A DNA stretch of 64,000 nt from CAYNEO01 sp964396245 (GTDB lineage Bacteria > Zixibacteria > MSB-5A5 > GN15 > FEB-12), in contig CAYNEO010000012.1 of NCBI GenBank assembly GCA_964396245.1, positions 13,651 through 77,650 of the forward strand, in the 5' to 3' direction. A model generated the notes under the pieces. It was not told the DNA's origin and did not search any database. It saw nothing but the letters and a program-made list of their open reading frames with translations. The position numbers were made by a program, and so were the translations under genes. Positions 23,668 to 36,270 of the stretch are shown here, in pieces; positions within the stretch are counted from its first letter, which is position 1; the number at the start of each line of letters is the position of its first letter.

Positions 23668-24315
23668 ATGATCCAATGGCGACCGGGTGAAGACATCCGG
23701 ATGACAGCAACCGAGATTCGAGATAAATACGAGAACTTCGCGCGTTGGTATGACCCCGGTGTCTGGTTGTCGGAAGTCTTGGTCGTGCGCCGACTCCGGC
23801 GAAAATTGCTGAAGCAAGCTCGCGGACATGTTCTCGAAGTAGCCGTCGGAACCGGCGCAAACCTGGAATACTATCCCCGCGGAATTCGTCTTACAGCGAT
23901 CGATATCAGCCCGTCGATGCTGGAGCGCGCCCAACAAAAGGCGAAGCGGCTCAAACTCGATGCCGATTTCCACGTCGCTGATATTGAATCGTTTGCTCCC
24001 CCCGGTCAATCATTCGATACCATCGTATCTTCGATGGCAACCTGCACCTTTCCCGATCCGGTGGTCTCGCTGGAGGCGATGTCCAGATTGTGTAAGCCGA
24101 ATGGTCGGATACTAATGATCGAGCACGGACGGAGTTCCAACCGGGCACTATCGGCGATTCAGGATCGTTTCGCAGGCTACCATGTACACGCACTGGCCTG
24201 CCATTGGAACCGCGAACCCCGGGAGTTGATCGATGAGGCCGGCCTTGCCATTGTCTCAGAGCGTCATTCTTTCTTTGGCGTATTTCATGCCTTCGAGGTG
24301 AAACCGTCAGCCTGA
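23668..24315 (+). CDS. Class I SAM-dependent methyltransferase (UbiE-like)
   Basis: 215 residues. A Rossmann-type methyltransferase: motif I is VLEVAVGTGANLEYY, followed by the acidic ribose-binding IDISPSML, then motif post-I ADIESF and motif II (DTIVSSMATCTF). Size and sequence are near the UbiE/phosphatidylethanolamine-methyltransferase group. The substrate may be a quinone precursor or a phospholipid head group; not decidable here. The start is uncertain: GTG 23656, ATG 23668 and ATG 23701 are all in frame, none with a strong ribosome-binding site. The next 283 bases to the ATPase gene hold nothing recognisable. Confidence 0.82.
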   Translation: MIQWRPGEDIRMTATEIRDKYENFARWYDPGVWLSEVLVVRRLRRKLLKQARGHVLEVAVGTGANLEYYPRGIRLTAIDISPSMLERAQQKAKRLKLDADFHVADIESFAPPGQSFDTIVSSMATCTFPDPVVSLEAMSRLCKPNGRILMIEHGRSSNRALSAIQDRFAGYHVHALACHWNREPRELIDEAGLAIVSERHSFFGVFHAFEVKPSA

Positions 24316-24598
24316 GTGTCATGTCTACTGTCGATACCTGCCGTGGCAGATAAGTGAACAACTCAGCCATAACGCGCGTTTTAACATAGACAACGAGGTT
24401 GAAAATAAACGTCCGTCAGTGACGGTTTTCGAAAAAAACAGGCCGGCACACGTCACCCGCCGTACAGCCACCCACCACAGCCCGTTTCCCCGGCTTAAGT
24501 CAAAACGATGTATCGCCCGCGCATGACCCGTAGCGGCAGAAGATCCGGGTTCATGTGCGCGACAATATCTGCCCGCCATCGGGAAAGGAGCCCGGAAA

Positions 24599-27103
24599 TT
24601 GTCCGACACGCAGACAACCGACGAAAAGAGTCAGGAGCAGACCAAACAGAAATCGAAGAAGGGGAGTGAGTTCGAGGATATATCTATTGACGACGCGGCC
24701 TCGAAACTCGACAGCGACATAGATAAAGGCCTGAGCGAAGACGAGGCCCGCAGCCGGCTTGAAAAATACGGCCAGAACCTCATACAGGAGGAGGCCAAAC
24801 ATCCGATCCTGAAGTTTTTCCAAAACTTCTGGGGCCCTATCCCCTGGATGCTCGAGATTGCGGTCGTTCTCTCCGGTGTGGCGAGGCACTGGGAAGAGTT
24901 TGGCGTCATCTTCCTCATGCTGCTGATCAATGGCGGGGTAAGCTACTGGCATGAACACCGGGCCGAAAACGCCGTCGAGGCGCTCAAAAAGAAACTGTCA
25001 CCGACCGCCCGCGTCATTCGCGACGGGCAGCAGAAAGAGATCGATGCCGCCCAACTCGTGCCGGGGGACCTGATTCATCTCAAGATGGGCGACGTGGTGC
25101 CCGCCGATGTCAAACTGACCAGGGATGCGGATATCAGTATCGATGAATCGGCCCTCACGGGAGAATCACTGCCGGTCGATAAAGAACCGGGCGACCTGAG
25201 CTATTCGGGTACATCGGTCAAGAGAGGCAACGCCCGGGCGCTCGTGACCAAAACGGGAAGCAACACCCGGTTTGCAAAGACGGTCAAACTGGTCGAGGCT
25301 GCGGGAGCGCGCTCCCACTTCCAGAAAGCAGTCATTCGCATCGGCTATTTTCTCATCGCCGCCACGGCGTTGCTGGTCATTATCATGGTGGTGGTCGAGA
25401 TCCTTGTGCGGCAGCATCCATGGGTCGATGTTCTGCTTTTCGCCCTGGTACTTACTATCGCCGGCATTCCTGCCGCGTTGCCGGCGGTGCTTACGGTGAC
25501 CATGACTGTCGGCGCTAACCGGTTGGCGTCCATGAAAGCTATCGTATCCCGACTGTCCGCCATGGAAGAAATGGCCGGCCTGAAAGTCCTTTGTACGGAC
25601 AAAACCGGCACCCTGACCAAAAACGAACTGACCCTGGAGAAACCGGTGGTGCTGAAAGCCGAGGATGAACACGACCTCATACTGGCGGCGGCTTTGACCG
25701 CCGACCGCGAGGGCGAGGACCCCATCGACAACGCTATCCTCTCCGGGCTCGAAGATCAGGGAGAATTGGATCAGTATGAAATCACGGCATTCCGACCGTT
25801 CGATCCGACCCGGAAACGAGCCGAGTCCGACGTCAAACACGACGGCCACACTTTCACGGTGGCCAAGGGCGCTCCGCAGGTCATACTGGAGCTGGTCAAG
25901 CCGGATGACAACGAAAAGAATGAAATCAATGAAAAAGTCGATGAGCTCGCACACGAAGGCTACCGGGCGCTTGGCGTCGCGAGAAAGAAATCGGACGGCG
26001 GCTGGAAATATATCGGAATCCTGCCGCTTCTCGACCCGCCGCGCGACGACGCTGCGGATGTGCTCGAGGATGCCAGGAAGCACAATATCGATGTCCGCAT
26101 GGTGACCGGCGACCACGCCGCTATTGCCAAACAGGTTGCCAAGCAGATAGGATTGGGGCAAAATATCCCCGAGGCGCCGGATGTCTTCGGACAGCACGGC
26201 GAGCGGACTGCCGAGGAGGAATCGGAGGGTCCCAGTGAGGAAATCAGCGAGGAAACCCTCAAGTCGGACGGTTTCGCGGAGGTCACACCGGAACACAAGT
26301 TCGCCATTATCAAGAGCTTCCAGTCCGCAGGTATTATCGTGGGCATGACCGGCGACGGTGTGAACGATGCCCCGGCGCTCAAACAGGCCGATGTCGGTAT
26401 CGCCGTAGCCAGTGCCACCGATGCCGCCCGCGCCGCGTCGGCCTTAGTCCTCACCGAGGAAGGACTCGGCGTCATCATCCGCGCGGTCGAAGAGGCCCGA
26501 CGTATCTTCGAACGGATGACCAGCTATTCGATTTACCGCATCGCCGAAACAATGCGCGTTCTCCTCTTTATTACTTTCTCAATACTCGTTTTTCAATTCT
26601 ATCCGGTAACGCCCATCATGATCGTTCTGCTGGCAATACTGAATGATATCCCGATTATGACTATCGCCAACGACAACGTGCGGACATCGGCCCACCCGGT
26701 CCGATGGGATATGAAACGCGTCCTCAGTATTGCCAGCGCCCTGTCAATAGTCGGCGTTATTGCAAGTTTCTTCTTCTTCTGGTACCTCAAGACGCATACC
26801 GGTCTGAACGAGGGCACAATCCAGACAATGCTGTTCCTCAAACTGCTGGTTGCCGGACACCTGACCATCTACCTGACCCGTAATTCCAGTTGGTTCTGGA
26901 AGCATCCCTGGCCCAATTGGGTGCTGTTTGTCACTCTGGAGGCAACCCAGATTATCGGAACCCTGGTAGCGGTATACGGGATACTCATGCCGCCAATCGG
27001 GTGGGAGTATGCGCTGTTCGCATGGGGTTATGCCCTTATCTGGCTGCCGATTAACGACTCGGTAAAGATGGGTGTCTACAAGATAATAGGGCGACCGATA
27101 TGA
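24599..27103 (+). CDS. P-type ATPase, plasma-membrane H+-ATPase (P3A) type
   Basis: 834 residues. The actuator motif is ALTGESLPVDK, phosphorylated Asp334 sits in CTDKTGTLT, and the hinge is MTGDGVNDAPALKQADVGIAV. The N-terminal cation-ATPase domain, short third helix pair and overall length match the fungal/plant/archaeal H+-ATPase class. Metal pumps differ, since no CPC or N-terminal metal-binding domain is present. It should pump protons outward at ATP cost. The start is TTG 24599, eight bases after GGAAAGGAG. It stands alone on the plus strand between two gaps of about 260-280 bases. Confidence 0.88.
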   Translation: MSDTQTTDEKSQEQTKQKSKKGSEFEDISIDDAASKLDSDIDKGLSEDEARSRLEKYGQNLIQEEAKHPILKFFQNFWGPIPWMLEIAVVLSGVARHWEEFGVIFLMLLINGGVSYWHEHRAENAVEALKKKLSPTARVIRDGQQKEIDAAQLVPGDLIHLKMGDVVPADVKLTRDADISIDESALTGESLPVDKEPGDLSYSGTSVKRGNARALVTKTGSNTRFAKTVKLVEAAGARSHFQKAVIRIGYFLIAATALLVIIMVVVEILVRQHPWVDVLLFALVLTIAGIPAALPAVLTVTMTVGANRLASMKAIVSRLSAMEEMAGLKVLCTDKTGTLTKNELTLEKPVVLKAEDEHDLILAAALTADREGEDPIDNAILSGLEDQGELDQYEITAFRPFDPTRKRAESDVKHDGHTFTVAKGAPQVILELVKPDDNEKNEINEKVDELAHEGYRALGVARKKSDGGWKYIGILPLLDPPRDDAADVLEDARKHNIDVRMVTGDHAAIAKQVAKQIGLGQNIPEAPDVFGQHGERTAEEESEGPSEEISEETLKSDGFAEVTPEHKFAIIKSFQSAGIIVGMTGDGVNDAPALKQADVGIAVASATDAARAASALVLTEEGLGVIIRAVEEARRIFERMTSYSIYRIAETMRVLLFITFSILVFQFYPVTPIMIVLLAILNDIPIMTIANDNVRTSAHPVRWDMKRVLSIASALSIVGVIASFFFFWYLKTHTGLNEGTIQTMLFLKLLVAGHLTIYLTRNSSWFWKHPWPNWVLFVTLEATQIIGTLVAVYGILMPPIGWEYALFAWGYALIWLPINDSVKMGVYKIIGRPI

Positions 27104-27363
27104 TGATTCACTCTGCAACTCCTCACTACCCGCTCTTCCCGGGCATTCACGGACACGGACCACCGCTCCACCCGTAACGCCGAGAAGTCGCGACACACCG
27201 TCGGCTGCCACAAAATGGCCGCGCCCGACCGGCAACACCAGTCGCCCCCAATTGTTACAGTAGTGCGCCGGGCGAGTCGAGCCATTAATCCTTTTGCCGC
27301 CGGGTAGTGTCTTACCCTGGGCGAATGAGGCTTGTTGAAGGCAAGTGTTGAAAGGACAGATAG

Positions 27364-28635
27364 ATGAAGAAAAAGCCCCTGATTTATATCGCGGTAATCA
27401 TTGTCGTGGTCGTGGGCCTGTATCTCCTCGTATACGGCTTTCCCGGATCCAAAGAGGTTCATTACGAGTTCGATACAGTAACCAAGGGCGATATTGAAAA
27501 CACGGTTTCGGCTACAGGCACACTGTCGCCTGTGACGACCGTCCAGGTCGGCACGCAGGTGTCCGGCACCATAGATTCGGTCTTTGTAGACTACAACGAC
27601 AAGGTGACAGAAGGGCAGATTCTCGCAGTCCTCGACACGACCTTGCTCAAGGCCGCGGTTTCAAACGCCCAGGCCAATCTCCAGCGGGCAAAGGCACAGC
27701 TTCAACAGGCCCAGGCCGACTTCAACCGCAACAAGACCCTGTACGACAGAAAGCTGATATCGGACTCTGATTTCGAAACATACAAGGTCAACCTGGCCAC
27801 ACAGGAGGCCGCCGTTAAATCGGCCGAGGCTTCACTGGAGCAGGCGCAACGGAATCTCCAGTATGCGGTCATCCGCTCCCCCATAAACGGCGTTGTCATC
27901 CAGAAGAATGTCGAATCGGGTCAGACGGTCGCGGCGAGCTTTTCCACCCCTACCCTCTTTATCATCGCCCAGAGCCTCTCCCAGATGGAAATTCTCGCAG
28001 ATGTAGACGAAAGCGATATCGGCCAGATTCAGGTCGGCCAGCCGGTGACATTCCAGGTCGCGGCATACTACAACAGAACTTTCGACGGGACGGTCAAACA
28101 GATTCGACTGCAACCGGAGACCATACAGAACGTGGTCACCTATATAGTGGTCGTTTCAGCTCCAAACGAAGACGGAGTGCTGCTTCCGGGAATGACCGCC
28201 ACCCTTGATTTCATTACACAGAATCTGAAGGACGTCCTGCTGGTGCCCAACAAAGCGCTCCGTTTCCAGCCGTCGCAAGACCAGCTCGACAAGTACCTGG
28301 CGCGTCAGAAGAAATTGGCTGAATCTGTCAAGGGACTTGATACCGCCTCCGTAGCAACTCGCCCTGGCCCAAGACCCGCCGGATATCCGCGAGGCGAGCA
28401 ACCGACAGGTTTTTCCGGCGGTCGTCAATCATCCAACCGTGCCACCGTCTGGTATGTTGACTCTCTCGGACAGCTTGACGCCGCCCACCTGCGCACGGGG
28501 ATAAGCGACGGCACCAACACCCAGGTGGTGGCATCCCGCACGCTGCACGAAGGGATGCAGGTGATTATAGGTGAAACCACCAACTCGGGACAGGCACAGG
28601 CCGAACAGCGGCGGCCCTTCCGCATGAGGTTCTAG
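27364..28635 (+). CDS. HlyD/MacA-type periplasmic adaptor
   Basis: 423 residues. An N-terminal membrane anchor (IYIAVIIVVVVGLYLLVYG) is followed by a first lipoyl half (TLSPVTTVQVGTQVSGTIDSV), a long alpha-helical hairpin (about 95-165, repeated Ala/Gln), the second lipoyl half and beta-barrel domains. A proline/glycine-rich insert (about 320-360) precedes the end. It forms the periplasmic bridge of a MacAB-like tripartite exporter with the next two genes. GAAAGGACAG precedes ATG 27364. No TolC gene is in this operon; the TolC homologue at 45.7 kb belongs to another system. Confidence 0.87.
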   Translation: MKKKPLIYIAVIIVVVVGLYLLVYGFPGSKEVHYEFDTVTKGDIENTVSATGTLSPVTTVQVGTQVSGTIDSVFVDYNDKVTEGQILAVLDTTLLKAAVSNAQANLQRAKAQLQQAQADFNRNKTLYDRKLISDSDFETYKVNLATQEAAVKSAEASLEQAQRNLQYAVIRSPINGVVIQKNVESGQTVAASFSTPTLFIIAQSLSQMEILADVDESDIGQIQVGQPVTFQVAAYYNRTFDGTVKQIRLQPETIQNVVTYIVVVSAPNEDGVLLPGMTATLDFITQNLKDVLLVPNKALRFQPSQDQLDKYLARQKKLAESVKGLDTASVATRPGPRPAGYPRGEQPTGFSGGRQSSNRATVWYVDSLGQLDAAHLRTGISDGTNTQVVASRTLHEGMQVIIGETTNSGQAQAEQRRPFRMRF

Positions 28636-28678
28636 GCGGCGCCCACTGTGATTTGGCGAGCTACCATGGACGACACGT

Positions 28679-29419
28679 ATGAGCAACGTAATTGAAGTTC
28701 ACGATATAACCAGGACGTTCGCGGTCGGCGATATCGCCGTGCACGCCCTTCGGGGTGTTGATCTCACGGTCGAAACCGGTGACTTTGTCGCCATAATGGG
28801 CGCCTCCGGATCGGGCAAATCGACTTTCATGAATATTCTCGGTTGTCTCGACACACCGACCAGCGGTGAATATAAACTCGACGGTCAGCGGGTGGACGGT
28901 CTCAGCCGAAACCAGCGGGCGGCCATCAGGAACAAGAAGATCGGTTTTGTCTTTCAGGGATTCAACCTGCTGGCGCGCACGTCGGCGGTCGAGAATGTCG
29001 AACTGCCGCTGTTTTATGACCGTCGCAACCATACCAAAAACCACCGCGAGGCCGCCAAAAACGCTCTCGCCCGAGTCGGACTTATCGAACGGCTTGATCA
29101 CACGCCGGCGCAACTCTCCGGAGGTCAGCAGCAGCGCGTGGCAATCGCAAGGGCGCTGGTCAACCAGCCGGCGATGGTGCTCGCCGACGAGCCGACCGGT
29201 AACCTCGACAGCCGTACTTCCGTCGAGATCATCTCGGTCTTTCAGGAGTTGAACCACGAGGGAGTTACCATCGTGCTGGTAACACATGAAAAAGATCTCG
29301 CCCGGTATGCCCGGCGGATCGTGGAACTTCGCGACGGACGCATTTTGCATGACAGCGTCGTAGAGAATCGCCGCGATGCTGCGGCAGACCTGGCTGCCAT
29401 GCCGGTCGAGGAGGAGTGA
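28679..29419 (+). CDS. MacB/LolD-type ABC ATPase
   Basis: 246 residues. Walker A GASGSGKST, signature LSGGQQQRVAIARAL, Walker B MVLADEPTG and switch His in LVTHEKDLARYA. This is the cytoplasmic ATPase that drives the MacB-like permease encoded 5 bases downstream. In classical MacB the two are fused; here they are separate. Exported substrates of such systems include peptides, toxins and lipid-like compounds; the substrate here is unknown. Confidence 0.9.
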   Translation: MSNVIEVHDITRTFAVGDIAVHALRGVDLTVETGDFVAIMGASGSGKSTFMNILGCLDTPTSGEYKLDGQRVDGLSRNQRAAIRNKKIGFVFQGFNLLARTSAVENVELPLFYDRRNHTKNHREAAKNALARVGLIERLDHTPAQLSGGQQQRVAIARALVNQPAMVLADEPTGNLDSRTSVEIISVFQELNHEGVTIVLVTHEKDLARYARRIVELRDGRILHDSVVENRRDAAADLAAMPVEEE

Positions 29420-29423
29420 TTCC

Positions 29424-30644
29424 ATGATATCGATTAATAGACTTCTCCGCGCGGCATCCAAGAGTATCCTCAAGAACCGCCTTCGCAGCCTGCTGACTTC
29501 GCTCGGTATCATCATCGGCGTTGGCGCCGTGATTATCATGGTCGCTATCGGTGAAGGCTCGCAGCAGCAGATCGAATCGCGAATCAGCTCCCTCGGCACG
29601 AACCTCGTCATCGCCCGCCCGGGAAGCACCACTTCGGGCGGCGTCCGCCTCGGGGCGGGAACCTCGCAACGGTTCACGTTTACCGATGTCGAGGATTTAC
29701 GGCGAGATGCAACCCTGCTGGAGGCTGTTTCAGCGGTCGTTCGCGCGAGCGGGCAGGTGATCGGCGGAGGAACTAACTGGTATACCTCCATCTATGGAGT
29801 TGATCCCCAATATTTCTCGATCCGCAATTGGGAAATTCAGGAGGGCGAAGCGTTCACACAGAAGGATGTCGATGCTCGCCGGAAAGTGGCCGACATCGGC
29901 GCCACTGTTGCAACCCAGCTGTTCGGCGACCAGGATCCCGTTGGCCAGCGCATTCGCATACGAAACGTCCCCTTCACCGTCATCGGTGTGCTCAAATCGA
30001 AAGGACAGGCCGGATTCGGCATGGATCAGGATGATATCATCCTGGCGCCTTCAACCACCGTCCTCTACAGCCTTGCCGGTGATCGATGGGTCGACATGAT
30101 CGATGCCAGCGCCGTATCGACAGACAGCGTCAACGCGGCTATCGCGCAAATGACCCGAATACTCAGGCAGGCGCATCACATCGAGGAAGGTCAGCCGGAT
30201 GACTTCACCATTCTCAGTCAGGCCGAGATCATGCAGACGGTTGCCCAGACTACCCAGACCATGACCCTTCTGCTCGGCTCCATCGCGGCGGTGAGTTTGC
30301 TGGTGGGCGGCATCGGAATCATGAATATCATGCTCGTGTCGGTTACCGAACGGACGCGCGAGATTGGCATTCGCCTCTCTGTCGGAGCCAGAGAAAGCGA
30401 TATCCTTGTACAGTTTCTCACCGAAGCGGTCGTCCTCAGTATCAGCGGAGGAATTATCGGTATCGCGCTGTCGTTTCTGGCCGTGGCTGTTCTCAACAAG
30501 TGGACCAGCCTGCCGGCTGTTATCACCCCCGAGATTGTTGCTATATCATTCTTGTTCTCCGCGTCGGTGGGTATCTTCTTCGGCTTCTACCCGGCCCGCA
30601 AAGCTGCCGCTCTCGACCCCATCGAAGCCCTTCGCCACGAATAG
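29424..30644 (+). CDS. MacB-type ABC permease
   Basis: 406 residues. One N-terminal helix (LLTSLGIIIGVGAVIIMVAIG) precedes a large periplasmic MacB-PCD domain (about 50-265), and three C-terminal helices complete the FtsX-like core (from about 285). ATG 29424 is chosen because GAGGAGGAG lies just upstream; a longer frame from 29376 overlaps the ATPase gene. It acts in the inner membrane with the ATPase and adaptor above. Confidence 0.9.
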   Translation: MISINRLLRAASKSILKNRLRSLLTSLGIIIGVGAVIIMVAIGEGSQQQIESRISSLGTNLVIARPGSTTSGGVRLGAGTSQRFTFTDVEDLRRDATLLEAVSAVVRASGQVIGGGTNWYTSIYGVDPQYFSIRNWEIQEGEAFTQKDVDARRKVADIGATVATQLFGDQDPVGQRIRIRNVPFTVIGVLKSKGQAGFGMDQDDIILAPSTTVLYSLAGDRWVDMIDASAVSTDSVNAAIAQMTRILRQAHHIEEGQPDDFTILSQAEIMQTVAQTTQTMTLLLGSIAAVSLLVGGIGIMNIMLVSVTERTREIGIRLSVGARESDILVQFLTEAVVLSISGGIIGIALSFLAVAVLNKWTSLPAVITPEIVAISFLFSASVGIFFGFYPARKAAALDPIEALRHE

Positions 30645-30704
30645 TGAGCCGGGCGTTTTGACCGACGAGTGTTGGATAATATGCAAACTGAACGGAGTGC
30701 GACC

Positions 30705-31325
30705 ATGCGAAGCATCGTTGCGTGGATGACATTGGCCCTGATCCTGGTTTCTGCCGCCCTCGCTGTCAGCGAAAAGGAGATGACCGATATGTATACGGCG
30801 CGGCTCACAAACGATCTTGCCCTCACCGATCGGCAGGTTGCGGACGCCCGCCCGCTCATTGATTCGGCCATCATCGGGTTGAACAGGGCCGCGACGGCTG
30901 ATCCTGAGGAACGTCGCGAGGCCATGAGAAGAGCCCGCAACCTGTCAAAGGAAACGAGTGAGCGGATACGGAAGATACTCGATGACACTCAGCAGGCAAA
31001 ATTTGACTCACTCTCGCATCCGGTTCTGCCGAGCCTCCAGCTCATTCGCCTGAACAATGGTTTGCGGCTCACATCGGAGCAGGTCGGCCAGATCGAGGAG
31101 ATAATACACTTGTACCTGCCCTATTCTCCCCGACAGCCGCACGCGGAGCAGAACCGGGAGCAATCGGATAACAACGAGTTTCGGCAGAACATGGATCAGA
31201 TGAATAAGGCTATCGAGCAAGTGCTGACCGACAATCAGAAAAAGCTGTTCGCCGAAATGCAGAAGGAACGTGAAGAACGTCGCCCGCGCGACGGCCATCC
31301 GGAACGAAGACCGCGACAGTTTTAG
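30705..31325 (+). CDS. Spy/CpxP-like periplasmic protein
   Basis: 206 residues with a signal peptide (about 1-22, ending ALAVS). The rest is helical and charged, with repeated (L)T(D/S)xQ segments (LALTDRQVADARPLI, LRLTSEQVGQIEEII, VLTDNQKKLFAEMQKE). This is the LTxxQ pattern of Spy/CpxP/heavy-metal-sensing proteins. Such proteins act as periplasmic chaperones or stress sensors. It follows the MacB permease by 60 bases and is probably in the same operon, suggesting an envelope-stress link. ATG 30705 has GGAG upstream. Confidence 0.72.
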   Translation: MRSIVAWMTLALILVSAALAVSEKEMTDMYTARLTNDLALTDRQVADARPLIDSAIIGLNRAATADPEERREAMRRARNLSKETSERIRKILDDTQQAKFDSLSHPVLPSLQLIRLNNGLRLTSEQVGQIEEIIHLYLPYSPRQPHAEQNREQSDNNEFRQNMDQMNKAIEQVLTDNQKKLFAEMQKEREERRPRDGHPERRPRQF

Positions 31326-31415
31326 TCTGGAGGGAACTCTCTTTGACATTCAATCCGCCATGACCGACGGTGGCGGCGGGATCGCTGTCCCGGCAAGCCC
31401 TGTATCCGCATCAGA

Positions 31416-31436
31416 AAGCGGCACAAAAGGCCGCTT
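31416..31436 (+). terminator. Probable terminator after the exporter operon
   Basis: AAGCGGC pairs with GCCGCTT across a 7-base loop, followed by TTCTTGCTGTTC. The T-rich tail is broken, so strength is uncertain. The rest of the 229-base gap is empty. Confidence 0.35.
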
Positions 31437-31554
31437 CTTGCTGTTCAAGCTGTACGACCGGTGCCCCGACACTGCTTACAGCAAAAAAAATCACCTTCGA
31501 CCGGCGTGAATTGCGAAATCGTCCTTCAAGCTCATTTTGTGACGGATCAGTCGA

Positions 31555-34221
<2,667 letters not shown>

Positions 34222-34384
34222 GGGAAGTACGCTCACTGTCCGAATTTGAACGCTTTCGCCCTGGCATCAACTCGCGATCTCCAAAAAACGCATGTCCCTA
34301 GGTATGTGATTGACGGATGCCAAATCTGGACTTACATTGTCCATTAAGTGTAAACGTGCGATCATCTGTACGAGGAGAACCAGT

Positions 34385-34774
34385 ATGTCTAATGGATTGC
34401 CCCCGAACGGGTCGTTCAGCTGGAATGAGTTGATGACCCGTGATGTCGCCGCGGCCAGCAAGTTCTATACTGAACTCATCGGCTGGAAGGCCGAGGACAG
34501 CGGCATGCCCGGCATGGATTACACCGTCTTCAAGGTCGGTGACCGGCAAGTGGCCGGTCTGATGGCGATGCCTTCGGAGATGCCCGACAGCGTGCCGTCG
34601 CATTGGATGGCATATATCACGGTTGACGATGTCGATGCCGCCGTGGAGAAAACCAAACAACTGGGAGGGCAGGTGCTCCACGGCCCGCAGGATGTTCCCA
34701 AAGTCGGCCGGTTCTGCACCATTCAGGATCCAACCGGCGGCGTGGTCTCATTGATCAAGTTCGTCAGCGAATAA
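34385..34774 (+). CDS. VOC (glyoxalase/bleomycin-resistance fold) protein
   Basis: 129 residues. One vicinal-oxygen-chelate module pair: FSWNELMTRDVAAASKFYTELIGWK at the start and a second beta-alpha-beta unit beginning WMAYITVDDVDAAVEK. It ends with the usual DPTGGVVSLIKF. Closest to the small CFP30-like or 27-kDa-antigen-like VOC proteins. Catalytic role unknown. GAGGAG precedes ATG 34385. Confidence 0.82.
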   Translation: MSNGLPPNGSFSWNELMTRDVAAASKFYTELIGWKAEDSGMPGMDYTVFKVGDRQVAGLMAMPSEMPDSVPSHWMAYITVDDVDAAVEKTKQLGGQVLHGPQDVPKVGRFCTIQDPTGGVVSLIKFVSE

Positions 34775-34796
34775 TCGTCTCTACATGAGACGAAAA

Positions 34797-34828
34797 CGGG
34801 CCGGTTCGCAGTGAAGCGAATCGGCCCG
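34797..34828 (-). terminator. Hairpin between convergent genes
   Basis: CGGGCCGGTTCGC (34797-34809) pairs with GCGAATCGGCCCG (34816-34828) with one G-T pair. On the minus strand it is followed by TTTTCG, so it best serves the M56 sensor gene ending at 34849. It may also slow transcription from the VOC gene. Confidence 0.55.
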
Positions 34829-34848
34829 TGATATCTTTGGCTCGCATG

Positions 34849-36270
34849 TTATTTCGCATCCGCAAGAGTAAACGATACCTTGTATGTAATCCACACGGCC
34901 ACCGGTTTACCGTCCTGGATGGCCGGTTTATATTCACAGCCATAAGCAGCCTTCACAGCGGTATCATCGAGGATCTCGTGACCCGATGATTTCTGCACCT
35001 GCGCCTTGCGTACCTTGCCATGCTTGTCTACCAGTGCCTGCACCCAGACGGTTCCCTGCTTTCCGGCTTTTTTCGCTTCCTTGGGATATTCAGGTTCTTC
35101 ACAACTGACCTGCTCAGGGTATATGGTCACGGGCACGAAATCTGTCGACGATGGCAACTGCTCATCGGCAGTGTCGGCAGGTTCGGTTTGCGTTTCGCCG
35201 GTTATCCCGGGCGGGGATGACGGGCCCCGGACATCCGCCGCATACAATTGCAGTCCGGCCAGCGAAAGCACGAATAACAGCGCTATCACCGTGGACATTC
35301 TCGACATCCAGTTCTTCATGTCAACCACTCGCTTTCTGTTACTTAAAATCGACAACAGTCTTCCTTCCAATTCCGCTCTGCGTGCCATGGCGATTCCGGC
35401 CGGTATGATAATCCGTCGCCGACGAATCTGCCGGGCCACTTCGAGCAGGTGAGCGGCATACGACGGTGCATCGCCGCCTGCGTGCAGTACAATGTCATCG
35501 CAGGTCTTTTCAGCCTCGATCACCATCCGTTTCCGCAGTATCCAGACCAGCGGATTGAACCAATAGAGGACAGTCGCCGCACAACCAATAAGTGCCCATA
35601 TCGTGTCATCTCGCTTGATGTGCGATGTTTCGTGCAGAAGCACCATCCGAAGAGCTTCCGGCGGCCAGTCGCACGATGATTTCGGCAGTACTATGACAGG
35701 TTTCAGCAACCCCCAGGCAAATGGTATATCGGCAGCGTCCGACCGGGTGATCCGGACAGCAGTCTGAATGCCTATCCTCCCGGCGACAGAAGCCTGCATG
35801 TCGATGATTGATCGGTCGGTGACAGGCTCGGACTTTCTGACCGTTCTCGCCGTCAATAGAATACCCGCCGTTACCCGCACCCAGACTGCTGTCGCACCGG
35901 CGAGCCAAACAAGGACAAGCCAGGCAGTCCACGGCACGATAATTCCGGAATCCGCCATCTTCCCGGTCTCCGCAACAGAAGAGATGCTCGCGGACAAAAC
36001 CACCGTGCTCCACGCCGAGCCGAAAAAGCCGGGAATAGCTAAACGTATCGACGGGATTAATAGAATCGCGAAAGGAAGCACTACCATTGTCAAAAGGGCC
36101 AGCCGTGAAATCAGGACACGTTTGACCGGCGCCGAATTTCGCGCAATTGTCAACATCACGAATGCTGCGCCGACAATTAACAGGCTCTTGAGGGCACTGC
36201 CGATGATGATCGCGGCAGACGATGCTGATACGGTCAGCCACAGGTTCATAAACATCTCAAGGTTCATCAA
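34849..36270 (-). CDS. BlaR1/MecR1-like M56 membrane peptidase with C-terminal TonB domain
   Basis: 473 residues. Four or so membrane helices surround a zinc-protease domain with HETSH (about residue 210) and a downstream Glu (EAEKTCDDIVL), the M56 pattern. After the last helix (about 315-330) comes a TonB C-terminal domain (about 385-470, YPKEAKKAGKQGTVWVQALVDKHGKV) in place of the penicillin-binding sensor of BlaR1. On activation such proteases lead to cleavage of the partner repressor. The gene overlaps the BlaI-like repressor gene by 4 bases. The signal is unlikely to be a beta-lactam because no penicillin-binding domain is present. Confidence 0.88.
   Translation of the reverse strand: MMNLEMFMNLWLTVSASSAAIIIGSALKSLLIVGAAFVMLTIARNSAPVKRVLISRLALLTMVVLPFAILLIPSIRLAIPGFFGSAWSTVVLSASISSVAETGKMADSGIIVPWTAWLVLVWLAGATAVWVRVTAGILLTARTVRKSEPVTDRSIIDMQASVAGRIGIQTAVRITRSDAADIPFAWGLLKPVIVLPKSSCDWPPEALRMVLLHETSHIKRDDTIWALIGCAATVLYWFNPLVWILRKRMVIEAEKTCDDIVLHAGGDAPSYAAHLLEVARQIRRRRIIIPAGIAMARRAELEGRLLSILSNRKRVVDMKNWMSRMSTVIALLFVLSLAGLQLYAADVRGPSSPPGITGETQTEPADTADEQLPSSTDFVPVTIYPEQVSCEEPEYPKEAKKAGKQGTVWVQALVDKHGKVRKAQVQKSSGHEILDDTAVKAAYGCEYKPAIQDGKPVAVWITYKVSFTLADAK

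Noticed and set aside
25166..26296. 376-codon minus-strand open frame
   Set aside because: Antisense to the P-type ATPase, whose motifs are complete; no ribosome-binding site and no similarity.
28661..29791. 376-codon minus-strand open frame
   Set aside because: Antisense to the ABC ATPase and permease genes, both clearly real.
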